Shown here in pieces: positions 16,141 to 23,431 of a stretch of DNA of 26,338 bases (the stretch's first letter is position 1; each line of letters opens with the position of its first letter). Source of the DNA: Bacillota bacterium (GTDB taxonomy: Bacteria > Bacillota > Clostridia > Christensenellales > Aristaeellaceae); NCBI GenBank assembly GCA_023416655.1, contig JAEZHK010000018.1, forward strand, positions 1-26,338. The letters are read 5' to 3'. The position numbers were made by a program, and so were the translations under genes. The notes under the pieces are model-generated. The model was not told where the DNA came from, ran no database searches, and saw only the letters and a program-made list of their open reading frames with translations.

Positions 16141-16167
16141 TTGCAGGCGCTCATAGCAACGTATATT
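16141..16167 (+). promoter_or_regulatory. Possible separate promoter for transporter 2 binding protein
   Basis: TTGCAG at 16141-16146 and TATATT at 16162-16167 are 15 bases apart, a short spacer. The location downstream of the hairpins and about 60 bases before the binding-protein start is plausible. A small hairpin, GCCGCGA/TCGCGGC (16185-16201), lies in the leader. Confidence 0.35.
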
Positions 16168-16226
16168 GATTCCCTTGCGACCCCGCCGCGAGTGTCGCGG
16201 CAAACTATATTTGGGAGGTAGGATCC

Positions 16227-17195
16227 ATGAAGCTCAGGAAACTGGTATCCCTTTTTCTGGCGCTGATCCTGGTGCTGGGCGTCTTCACCGTGGCCATGGC
16301 GGAGCAGCCCTGGGCCGGCAAGAAGCTGGGCGTGGCGCACATCACGATGTACGACGAGTGGTGCAAGGCGGTGTACGACGAGTTCATGGCGCAGGCCCCC
16401 GCGATGGGCTTCGGCGAAGTCAACATCCAGGACGGCAACCTGAACGCCGAGACCCAGCAGAAGCAGGTCGAGGACTTCATCACTCAGGGCTACGACGCCA
16501 TCCTGCTCGACCCGGTCAACTCCGACGGCATCGTGCCGGCGCTTCAGCAGGCCGGCGCCGCGGGCATCCCGGTGTTCGCGTTCGACAGCGGCACCAGCTA
16601 TGACAAGCTGGTCACCCACGTCGCCTGGGACCACGCCGAAACCGGCGTGCTGACCGCGCAGTGGATCGCCGACTACGCCAAGAAGAACCTGGGCGGCAAG
16701 GTCAAGGTGGGCGTCCTGGCGATGCTCAACGCCGTGCACACCAAGGTCCGCTCCGAGACGTTCGTGGCCACCCTCGAGGAGCTGCTCGGCAAGGAGAACG
16801 TGGAATGGGTGTTCAACCAGGACTTCGGCGAGACCCGTGAGTCCGCCGCCAACATCGTCACCAACAACATCGCCAAGCCCATCGACGTCATCTGGGGCGC
16901 GGTGGACAACGCGGCGCAGGGCGCGGTCACCGCGCTGGAGCTGGCCGGCATCGAGAACACCATCGTCGTGTCCGCGGGCGCCTGGGGCTCCGAGTCCTTC
17001 AACATGATCAACAGCGGCAACAAGTACTACAAGATGTGCATCGGCGTGTCGCCAGCCAACATCGTCAAGCTGTCGCTCGAATCCGTGCAGGCCTACTTCG
17101 AGGGCAAAGAACTGCCCAAGTCCCAGAACATCGAGCTGTCCGTCATCGACGGCTCCAACATCGCCGACTTCATGAAGTACGTGCCCGCCACCTGA
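16227..17195 (+). CDS. Sugar ABC transporter substrate-binding protein (RbsB-like), transporter 2
   Basis: 322 residues with a strong site (gggaggtagg). The signal peptide (MKLRKLVSLFLALILVLG...) ends at AMA-EQP near residue 26 with no lipobox Cys. The type I binding-protein fold shows KLGVAHITMYDEW, then DGNLNAETQQKQVEDFITQGYDAILL and GIPVFAFDSGTSYD. It differs clearly from the transporter 1 binding protein, so the two systems probably bind different ligands. It is separated from its ATPase by four hairpins and followed by another hairpin, which suggests it is expressed at a different level from the membrane components. Confidence 0.92.
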   Translation: MKLRKLVSLFLALILVLGVFTVAMAEQPWAGKKLGVAHITMYDEWCKAVYDEFMAQAPAMGFGEVNIQDGNLNAETQQKQVEDFITQGYDAILLDPVNSDGIVPALQQAGAAGIPVFAFDSGTSYDKLVTHVAWDHAETGVLTAQWIADYAKKNLGGKVKVGVLAMLNAVHTKVRSETFVATLEELLGKENVEWVFNQDFGETRESAANIVTNNIAKPIDVIWGAVDNAAQGAVTALELAGIENTIVVSAGAWGSESFNMINSGNKYYKMCIGVSPANIVKLSLESVQAYFEGKELPKSQNIELSVIDGSNIADFMKYVPAT

Positions 17196-17207
17196 TCCAA
17201 ACCATGC

Positions 17208-17240
17208 GGGGCGGCGCTCCCTGGGAGCGCCGCCCCAATT
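17208..17240 (+). terminator. GC-rich hairpin after transporter 2 binding protein, possible partial terminator
   Basis: GGGGCGGCGCTCCC (17208-17221) and GGGAGCGCCGCCCC (17223-17236) are exact complements around one base, giving a stem of 12-13 pairs in practice. Only aatttt follows, a weak U-tract. The next gene starts 25 bases later and has its own ribosome site, so read-through is likely. Confidence 0.55.
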
Positions 17241-17264
17241 TTCGAGATTCGGAGGGGGAAGCCC

Positions 17265-18443
17265 ATGTCTCAGCCCATCCTTCAGATCCCGCGGGAGGAA
17301 TACGACCTTCGCGTTCAAAACGTGCAGAAGGCGATGCATGAGAAGGGCATCGACCTTCTGGTGACCCACGCCTGCGGCTGCGAGTCGGCCACGGTGCGGT
17401 ATCTCACGAATTTCTGGGCGGTGTTCGACTTCGTGGGCGTGCTGGTGCCCGCGGTCGGCAAGCCCATCCTGCTCACCGGCGGCCCGGAGTCCTACGACTT
17501 TGCGGTGCAGTTCGCCCAGATCGACGACGTGCGGGTACACCCCATGTACGTGGAAACGGGCGCGCCCGAGTGGGACAAGCCCGTCAACCCCTGGAATTTC
17601 TCCATGATCCTGTCAGAGCTTCGGGAGCGCATGCCGATTAAGACCATCGGCATCGCCAACGTCAACACGCTGCCCCATGTGATCTACGCGGACATCGAAA
17701 AGGGCGCGTTAGAAGCATCCATCGTGCCCGCCGGGGACATCGTCATGGAGCGGCGGGTCATCAAGAGCAAGAATGAAATCACGCTCCTCCGCGAGGCATG
17801 CCGCATCACCGAGGACGCGGTCAAGTCCGCCGTGGCGTTTGCGAAACCCGGCATGCGCGAGTGGGAGCTTCAGGCCCACTGGATGGGCAAGATTTACGAG
17901 ATGGGCGCGGAGGGCACCGGCTACCCGGTTTGGGTCACCTCAGGTCCCAGTACCTACCAGAGCCTGTGCAAGTCCACCGACCGGGAACTAAACATGAACT
18001 CGATGGTGCAGCTTTCGCTGGGCGCAAAGTACAACGGCTACTGCGGCAACATCGGCCGCGCGCTGATCCTCGGCAAGCTACCCGATCGTCACATGGACAT
18101 GATCAAGATCGCCCACGAATGCATGGACGAGACGATCGCCACCATGGGCCCGGGCGTGCCGTTTGCGCTGGTGTACGACAGGTTCCAGGACAGGCTGAAA
18201 AAGCACGGACTTTCCGGCACCTCGCTGTACGGCCCGGCGCACTCCACCGGCCTTCAGGAATGCGAGGACCCGTGGGTGGACAACCGCACGGACCGAATTC
18301 TCCTGCCCGACATGGTGTTCAACATCGACATCTGGATCGCCGACCACACGTACGGCGTCCGCATCGAGGACTGCGTGCGAATCACCGAAACCGGCCTCGA
18401 GCAGCTGACCACCTGGCGCAGGGAGCCGATCGTCATCGGCTGA
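17265..18443 (+). CDS. M24-fold (creatinase/prolidase superfamily) protein lacking metal-binding aspartates, copy B
   Basis: 392 residues, a normal Xaa-Pro-peptidase/creatinase length; site ggaggggg. The N-terminal domain is about residues 1-140 and the pita-bread domain about 150-392. The metal motif GDxVxxDxGxxxxGYxSDxTRT reads NSMVQLSLGAKYNGYCGNIGRA here. Ser251 and Asn262 replace the two Asp at the exact normal spacing of 11. His in GPAHSTG and the final Glu in RIEDCVRI are kept. Loss of both Asp argues against a dinuclear metallopeptidase and for creatinase-like chemistry or another non-peptidase role. It is followed after 13 bases by the M20 deacylase. It differs greatly from copy A, so the two are not a recent duplication. 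Confidence 0.86.
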   Translation: MSQPILQIPREEYDLRVQNVQKAMHEKGIDLLVTHACGCESATVRYLTNFWAVFDFVGVLVPAVGKPILLTGGPESYDFAVQFAQIDDVRVHPMYVETGAPEWDKPVNPWNFSMILSELRERMPIKTIGIANVNTLPHVIYADIEKGALEASIVPAGDIVMERRVIKSKNEITLLREACRITEDAVKSAVAFAKPGMREWELQAHWMGKIYEMGAEGTGYPVWVTSGPSTYQSLCKSTDRELNMNSMVQLSLGAKYNGYCGNIGRALILGKLPDRHMDMIKIAHECMDETIATMGPGVPFALVYDRFQDRLKKHGLSGTSLYGPAHSTGLQECEDPWVDNRTDRILLPDMVFNIDIWIADHTYGVRIEDCVRITETGLEQLTTWRREPIVIG

Positions 18444-18456
18444 AAGGATATGGCGC

Positions 18457-19695
18457 ATGGCTTCGATGGATCAATACCGGGAAACGATGATCGGGCTTGC
18501 GTCCGATCTGGTGCGTATCCCGACGATCAATTTCCCGCCGGACGGCGACGAGGCGCTGGGTCAGGCTCGGCTTCGCGCCTTTTACGAGGCGATGGGGCTT
18601 GAAATCGACCAGTTCTCCCCGGCGGACCTGTCGGAATACCCGTCCCACCCGGAATTCCTGCCCAGGAATCTCGTGGGGCGGGAGAACCTTGTGGGCACCT
18701 GGCGCGGGACGGGCGGCGGAAAATCGGTCCTGATCACCGGCCACATGGACGTGGTGCCCATTGAGCCACTGCCGTGGACGGTTACGCTGCCCTTCGAACC
18801 GAAACTCAAGGACGGCAAGCTCTACGGCCGCGGCAGCGCGGACATGAAGGGCGGCCTCGCCGCCGCTGCGATCGCCGTGAAGATCCTGAAGGACGAGGGG
18901 TTTCAGCCGCGCGGCGACGTGATCCTGGAGAGCGTGGTGGACGAGGAGTACGCGGGGGCCAACGGCACCATCGCGTCCCGCTTCCGCGGCCATAACGCAG
19001 ACTTCGCCATCGTGCCGGAGGCCAGCGGGCTGACAATCTGCCCCGCCTGCGTGGGCGGTATGGTGTTTAAAATCTCGATGCGTGGCGTCGCGGGCATGCC
19101 ATACACCGGTGAAGAGATCCCGAACCTTGGCTACGACCTGGGCGACCTTCTGTGCCTGATCCGGGAATTCAGCGCCTACCGCATGGAAACCGCGCCCAAG
19201 CCCGCGCTCTGGGAAGGCACGGCGCAGGGCGCGCAGGTGGTGGTCACGAAGGTCAAGGCGGGGGAGGCCTACGAGAGCGGCCAGCTGTCCGCGCCCATCG
19301 AGGCGTGGGTGGAACTGGTCATGCAGTCCTATCCCGGCGAGAGCGCGGCGATGTTGGAGCGGGAACTGAACAATTACCTTCGCGCCAGATTCCGCGACCC
19401 CGAGATCCTGAACGTCCAGCCGCAGTACCACTACTGCAGGCCCGCGGCCACGGACCCGGCGCATCCCGGCGTTGTGGCGCTGGCGGACTCGCTCAAGACA
19501 TATACGCCCCCAAGCGTGTGCGGCGCGATGTTTTCCTGCGACATGTTCGCCCTGACCGAGCTGGGTGGCATCCCGTCGGTGATCTTTGGCCCTGTAGGTG
19601 GCAGGCTGCACGGCCCGGACGAGTGGGTGGACGTAGAGAGCCTGTTCACCGCCGCCCGTGCGATGGCGGACTTCATCCGGAATTGGTGCGCGTGA
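18457..19695 (+). CDS. M20-family metallo-deacylase/peptidase (ArgE/DapE/Acy1 type)
   Basis: 412 residues; site gaaagga, 8 bases before ATG. All active-site elements are present: GHMDVVP (His96, catalytic Asp98), GRGSADMKGG (Asp129), DEE (catalytic Glu163, ligand Glu164), the ligand Glu188 and the C-terminal His385 in GRLHGPDEW. The dimerisation insert lies between about residues 200 and 310. ArgE/DapE relatives hydrolyse N-acyl or succinyl amino acids; others are dipeptidases. It directly follows M24 copy B, so it may remove an acyl or amino-acid group from the product of that enzyme or from the imported compound. The precise substrate is unknown. Confidence 0.93.
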   Translation: MASMDQYRETMIGLASDLVRIPTINFPPDGDEALGQARLRAFYEAMGLEIDQFSPADLSEYPSHPEFLPRNLVGRENLVGTWRGTGGGKSVLITGHMDVVPIEPLPWTVTLPFEPKLKDGKLYGRGSADMKGGLAAAAIAVKILKDEGFQPRGDVILESVVDEEYAGANGTIASRFRGHNADFAIVPEASGLTICPACVGGMVFKISMRGVAGMPYTGEEIPNLGYDLGDLLCLIREFSAYRMETAPKPALWEGTAQGAQVVVTKVKAGEAYESGQLSAPIEAWVELVMQSYPGESAAMLERELNNYLRARFRDPEILNVQPQYHYCRPAATDPAHPGVVALADSLKTYTPPSVCGAMFSCDMFALTELGGIPSVIFGPVGGRLHGPDEWVDVESLFTAARAMADFIRNWCA

Positions 19696-19705
19696 GGGGA
19701 AGGAC

Positions 19706-20524
19706 ATGAACAAGATTCTCTTGAAGGACGGCGCGCTGACCGCCGCCGTCTACCCGGACTACGGCGGCATGCTGGGAAGGCTGAACCTGAACGGCATCGA
19801 GATTCTGCACCTGAACGAAGCGCGGCTGCCGGAGGGCGCGGTGCTGGCGGGCGGCAACCCGGTGCTCTTCCCGTTCCCGAGCAGGACCGCGGACGATCTC
19901 TACGAACTGGACGGAAAGACTTACCGCATGCCCTTTCATGGGCTGGTGCGGGATTCCGCCTTCGGCGTGGAGGAGGTCACCCCTTCCAGCGCGACGCTCC
20001 TGCGCTGTGCCTCCAGGGAGTGGATGAGCGACCTGTATCCGTTTGACTTCGAGCTGAGGCTCACATACGCGCTGGAAGGCGGAGTGCTTCGGCTGACGGC
20101 GCGGGTGAAAAACAGCTCGGTCCGCCCGATGCCCCACGCGTTCGGCTGGCATCCTTACTTCGTCACCACCGACAAGGCCCGCGCGTACCTCACGCCCAAC
20201 ATGGGGTACTGTGAGCGCTGGGACGACTCTGGCAAGACCGCCATCTCGACGGACGTCGACCTTGCGCCTCCGGTGAACTACGTGTTCAGCGGCCGGACGG
20301 GCGACGCGGCGGAATTGATCTCGCCCGCCGACGGCTACGGCGCGCGCATCCGGTCCTCGGACGCGTTCCGGGCGCTGATCGCCTGCACGTTGTTCCCCGG
20401 CACCACCTGCGTGGAGCCCTGGATGGGCCTGCCCAACGCGATCAATACCCGCGAGAACCTTCAGTGGGTCGCGCCGGGTGGGGAAGCCCGGTACGACTGT
20501 TTCCTGGAGCCGTACCTGCTGTAA
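19706..20524 (+). CDS. Aldose 1-epimerase (galactose mutarotase) family protein
   Basis: 272 residues from ATG 19706, behind gaggggaagga; a longer in-frame GTG start overlaps the M20 gene and is rejected. Mutarotase features are FHGLVRDS (His), FGWHPYF (catalytic His, in place of the more usual HSYFN) and CVEPWMG near the C-terminus supplying the catalytic Glu. It interconverts alpha and beta anomers of a free sugar or of a modified hexose. It sits between the M20 deacylase and an MFS transporter, which supports a sugar component in the compound handled by this locus. It belongs to the divergent YihR/YeaD-like branch rather than classic GalM, judged by length. Confidence 0.88.
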   Translation: MNKILLKDGALTAAVYPDYGGMLGRLNLNGIEILHLNEARLPEGAVLAGGNPVLFPFPSRTADDLYELDGKTYRMPFHGLVRDSAFGVEEVTPSSATLLRCASREWMSDLYPFDFELRLTYALEGGVLRLTARVKNSSVRPMPHAFGWHPYFVTTDKARAYLTPNMGYCERWDDSGKTAISTDVDLAPPVNYVFSGRTGDAAELISPADGYGARIRSSDAFRALIACTLFPGTTCVEPWMGLPNAINTRENLQWVAPGGEARYDCFLEPYLL

Positions 20525-20570
20525 CGCAACCGGGCATCCGTTCAGAAAACACAATCACGGAGGAGACCGG

Positions 20571-21725
20571 ATGGAAAAGCGCGTCCTGACGCAGAACCTG
20601 TTGCTTTGCGGAATGATCACCGCGCTCGGCGCGCTGGCCACGTCGATTTCAAGCCTTCTGGACCACATCGCTTCGGCCATCGGCCTTCCGCCCTCGTCGG
20701 TGGGCGTCTTCATCTCGGTGTACATGATCGGCTCCTGCCTGAGCGCGTTCTTCGGCGGCTCGCTGGCCGACCGCCTGGGCAAGCGCCGGGTGATCGCGGC
20801 GGGCACGCTGCTTCTGTCGCTCGGGCTGATTGGGGTCGCGGCGCTGCACGGTGCGGCGTTGATTTTCGCGGGGTTTTTCGTGCTGGGCGTGGGTTTCGGC
20901 CCGTCCGAGTCGATGGGCAGCGCGCTCTTGACCGACGAAAACGGCCCGCGCGCCACGCTGTGGATGAATCTTTCGCAGATTGGCTTCGGCATCGGGGCCA
21001 TCGCCGCGCCCGCGCTGGTTGCGTGGCACCTGGGCAACGGCGGCGGGTACCGGGAGGTATTCCTCTTGTGCGCTGCCGCGTTCTTCGCGTTCTTCCTGGT
21101 GACGGGCCTCGGCGCGAGAGGCAAACCCGCGAAGGTCAACCTGGAGAGCGGCGTCAACAGCTTCCTGCTATTGAAAGACCGCAAGTTCCTTCTGTACGCG
21201 GTGCTGGTGTTTTTGTACATGGGGTTTGAGTCGGTCGCGCCCGCGTATCTCAAGCGGCTCTTTCTGGAAAAGGGTGCGGGCGAGGAGATGGCGACGCTTA
21301 CCATCTCACTTTTCTGGGCGGCGATGCTCGTCTGCCGCCTGATCGGCGCGTTTTTGAGCGGAAAGGAATTGTTCTCCGTCAAGTTCTTCACGCTTTTCGT
21401 GGTTGCGGGCATCGTCCTCACGTTGCTCGCGCCGAGCGACGCCCTCCGCATCGCGGGCGTGCTGCTCTACGGCTTTGGCTGCGGACCGGTGTGGACGATG
21501 ATCTTCGTGCTCTCCTCCCGCGTGTTCCCGGACAGGATCGGCGCGGCCTACGGCATGATGATGCTGTTCTCCACCGCGGGCGGCGCGGTGTTCCCGGCGG
21601 TCATCGGCGCGTGGGTGGCCAACACGCAGGTGACGTTTATCCTCTGCATCGGAATCGCGATCCTTCTGATACTGGGCGCGTTCCGGGCCGGGCGGTTGGA
21701 GGCGGGGCGAGCGACTGCGGCATAA
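20571..21725 (+). CDS. MFS transporter
   Basis: 384 residues from ATG 20571 with site aggaga. About twelve hydrophobic segments in two halves are visible, with a polar loop near residue 190 and the MFS motif GGSLADRLGKRRVI between helices 2 and 3. The first helix pair (SISSLLDHIASAIGLPPSSVGVFISVYMIG) and a C-terminal GLY-rich helix set resemble sugar/metabolite transporters of the MFS_1/FucP-like group. It could import a sugar or export a product. It is the last gene of the catabolic run; a strong terminator follows 12 bases after its stop. Confidence 0.88.
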   Translation: MEKRVLTQNLLLCGMITALGALATSISSLLDHIASAIGLPPSSVGVFISVYMIGSCLSAFFGGSLADRLGKRRVIAAGTLLLSLGLIGVAALHGAALIFAGFFVLGVGFGPSESMGSALLTDENGPRATLWMNLSQIGFGIGAIAAPALVAWHLGNGGGYREVFLLCAAAFFAFFLVTGLGARGKPAKVNLESGVNSFLLLKDRKFLLYAVLVFLYMGFESVAPAYLKRLFLEKGAGEEMATLTISLFWAAMLVCRLIGAFLSGKELFSVKFFTLFVVAGIVLTLLAPSDALRIAGVLLYGFGCGPVWTMIFVLSSRVFPDRIGAAYGMMMLFSTAGGAVFPAVIGAWVANTQVTFILCIGIAILLILGAFRAGRLEAGRATAA

Positions 21726-21736
21726 GACCAATTCAC

Positions 21737-21780
21737 ATCGACCGATCCCGGCATACACGTCGGGCTCGGTCGATTTTTTT
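21737..21780 (+). terminator. Strong intrinsic terminator ending the catabolic operon
   Basis: ATCGACCGA with TCGGTCGAT (9 pairs), then CCCG with CGGG inside one mismatch, around a 10-base loop. Seven T residues follow directly (21774-21780). Confidence 0.92.
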
Positions 21781-21799
21781 CAATCCTCAAAAGATTCCG

Positions 21800-21828
21800 T
21801 TGTTCTTTTCCTCGAATAATGGTATGAT
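21800..21828 (+). promoter_or_regulatory. Extended -10 promoter placing the start point at the MoeA-like start codon
   Basis: TTGTTC at 21800-21805, a 17-base spacer, then TGG-TATGAT with the hexamer at 21823-21828. The expected start point, 6-7 bases on, falls at or beside the ATG at 21835. That implies a leaderless or nearly leaderless transcript for the molybdenum-cofactor operon. Confidence 0.6.
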
Positions 21829-21834
21829 GGCGGC

Positions 21835-22860
21835 ATGAAGCTGATTGAGACAAAAAACGCGGTCGGGCACGTGCTGTGCCACGACCTTACGCGCATCGTG
21901 CGCGGCGAAATGAAGGGCCCCCAATTCAAAAAGGGGCATGTGGTGACCGAGGAAGACATCCCGATGCTGCTCAAGATGGGCAAGGACCATCTCTACGTGT
22001 GGGCGCTTGAGGAGGGCATGCTGCACGAGAACGACGCGGCGGCTCGGCTTGCCAGCCTGCTGGCCGGCCCCAGTATGCGTCAGAGCGAGCCGAGTGAAGG
22101 GAAGATCGATCTCTTCGCCGAGGTCGACGGGCTGTTCCGCGTGGACGCGGAGCGGCTCCTCAAAATCAACTCCATCGACGGCGTGATGGCGGCCACCCGG
22201 CATGATATGTTCCCGGTGCGCGCGGGCGACAAGCTGTGCGGCACCCGCGTGATCCCGCTGACCATCGAAGAGGAAAAAATCGTGGAAGCCGAGCGCGCCG
22301 CGGGCGGCTCGCCGGTGCTTTCGCTTATGCCTTACCGCCCGCTGAAAGCGGGCATCGTCACCACCGGGAACGAGGTGTTCTACGGCCGCATCCAGGACAC
22401 GTTCACGCCGGTGGTTGTCGAAAAGCTCAAATGCTACGGCATCGAGGCGCGCTTTTTTGAGCGCTCGGACGACGACAAGGAAAACATCGTCAGGGCCATT
22501 GAATCGGTGCGCGCCCAGGGCGCGGAGCTTGTGATCTGCACCGGCGGCATGAGCGTCGACCCGGACGACCGGACCCCCGCCGCCATCCGCATGAGTGGGG
22601 CGAACATCGTCACCTATGGCGCGCCGGTGCTGCCCGGCGCAATGTTCCTCTTGGGCTACTATGAGGACGGTACGCCCGCAATGGGCCTGCCTGCCTGCGT
22701 GATGTACGCGGACGCGACGATCTTCGACATCATCCTGCCGCGCGTCGCGGCGGGTGTGCGGGTGGAAAAGGCCGACATCGCGCGGTTGGGGCCGGGGGGG
22801 CTGTGCCTTAACTGCAAGCCCTGCCGCTACCCCAATTGCAGCTTCGGAAAATTCGCCTGA
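21835..22860 (+). CDS. MoeA-like molybdopterin-binding protein
   Basis: 341 residues, shorter than classic MoeA (about 400). The central and C-terminal part has the MoaB/Mog domain: GIVTTGNEVFYGRIQDTF, VICTGGMSVDPDDRTP and a VLPGAMFLLGYY...AMGLPACVM stretch like the GLPGNP motif of MoeA. The N-terminal about 150 residues are a divergent MoeA-type domain. The tail is Cys-rich: GLCLNCKPCRYPNCSFGK. This short type is frequent beside molybdenum hydroxylase genes in Clostridia (from family knowledge). It probably acts in molybdate insertion or molybdopterin handling. Only a weak ggcgg precedes the ATG, consistent with the leaderless promoter prediction. First gene of the cofactor operon, 11 bases before the MogA gene. 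Confidence 0.87.
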   Translation: MKLIETKNAVGHVLCHDLTRIVRGEMKGPQFKKGHVVTEEDIPMLLKMGKDHLYVWALEEGMLHENDAAARLASLLAGPSMRQSEPSEGKIDLFAEVDGLFRVDAERLLKINSIDGVMAATRHDMFPVRAGDKLCGTRVIPLTIEEEKIVEAERAAGGSPVLSLMPYRPLKAGIVTTGNEVFYGRIQDTFTPVVVEKLKCYGIEARFFERSDDDKENIVRAIESVRAQGAELVICTGGMSVDPDDRTPAAIRMSGANIVTYGAPVLPGAMFLLGYYEDGTPAMGLPACVMYADATIFDIILPRVAAGVRVEKADIARLGPGGLCLNCKPCRYPNCSFGKFA

Positions 22861-22871
22861 GGAGGCGCGCC

Positions 22872-23357
22872 ATGTACCAAGCGATCGTCGTCACCGTTAG
22901 CGACCGCTGCGCCCGGGGCGAGCGGGTGGACGCATCCGGCCCGGCGGTTAAGGAAATCCTGGAGCGCAGCGGGTTTGCCGTCGTGCGCTCGGTGCTCGTG
23001 CCCGACGAGCAGCCGCTGATCGAGCAGGCGTTTATTGAAGGCGCGGAAGAAGCTGACCTGATTGTGACCACCGGCGGCACCGGATTCTCCCCTAGGGATG
23101 TGACGCCCGAGGCCACGGCGGCGGTGTGCGAGCGGATGGCCCCCGGCATCCCGGAGGCGATGCGCGCCGCGAGCCTCAAAGTGACGCCGCTTGCGATGCT
23201 GTCCCGGGCGGCCGCGGGCATCCGCGGAAACTGCCTGATCGTCAACCTGCCCGGCAGCGTGCGCGCGGCCAGTGAAAACCTGGAGGCGGTGGTTTTTGCG
23301 CTCGGCCACGGCATCGACATGCTGCGGGGCGGCGACCACCCCAAACAACCTCATTGA
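22872..23357 (+). CDS. mogA/moaB: Molybdopterin adenylyltransferase-type protein (MogA/MoaB family)
   Basis: 161 residues, normal length, starting at ATG 22872 behind gaggaggcg. Family motifs are VTVSDRCARGERVDASG at the start, TTGGTGFSPRDVTPEAT in the middle and VNLPGSVRAASENLEAV near the end. MogA adenylates molybdopterin before molybdenum insertion; MoaB-annotated forms overlap in sequence, and I cannot separate them by eye. It follows the MoeA-like gene directly and is followed after 74 bases by MoaA, which fits a single cofactor operon. Confidence 0.93.
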   Translation: MYQAIVVTVSDRCARGERVDASGPAVKEILERSGFAVVRSVLVPDEQPLIEQAFIEGAEEADLIVTTGGTGFSPRDVTPEATAAVCERMAPGIPEAMRAASLKVTPLAMLSRAAAGIRGNCLIVNLPGSVRAASENLEAVVFALGHGIDMLRGGDHPKQPH

Positions 23358-23431
23358 CAAGTACGCGGCAGGCGGTCTGCGCGCTCTGAACGGCGGCAAA
23401 TTGCCGCGATGCTGGTATCCTGGAGGATGGA

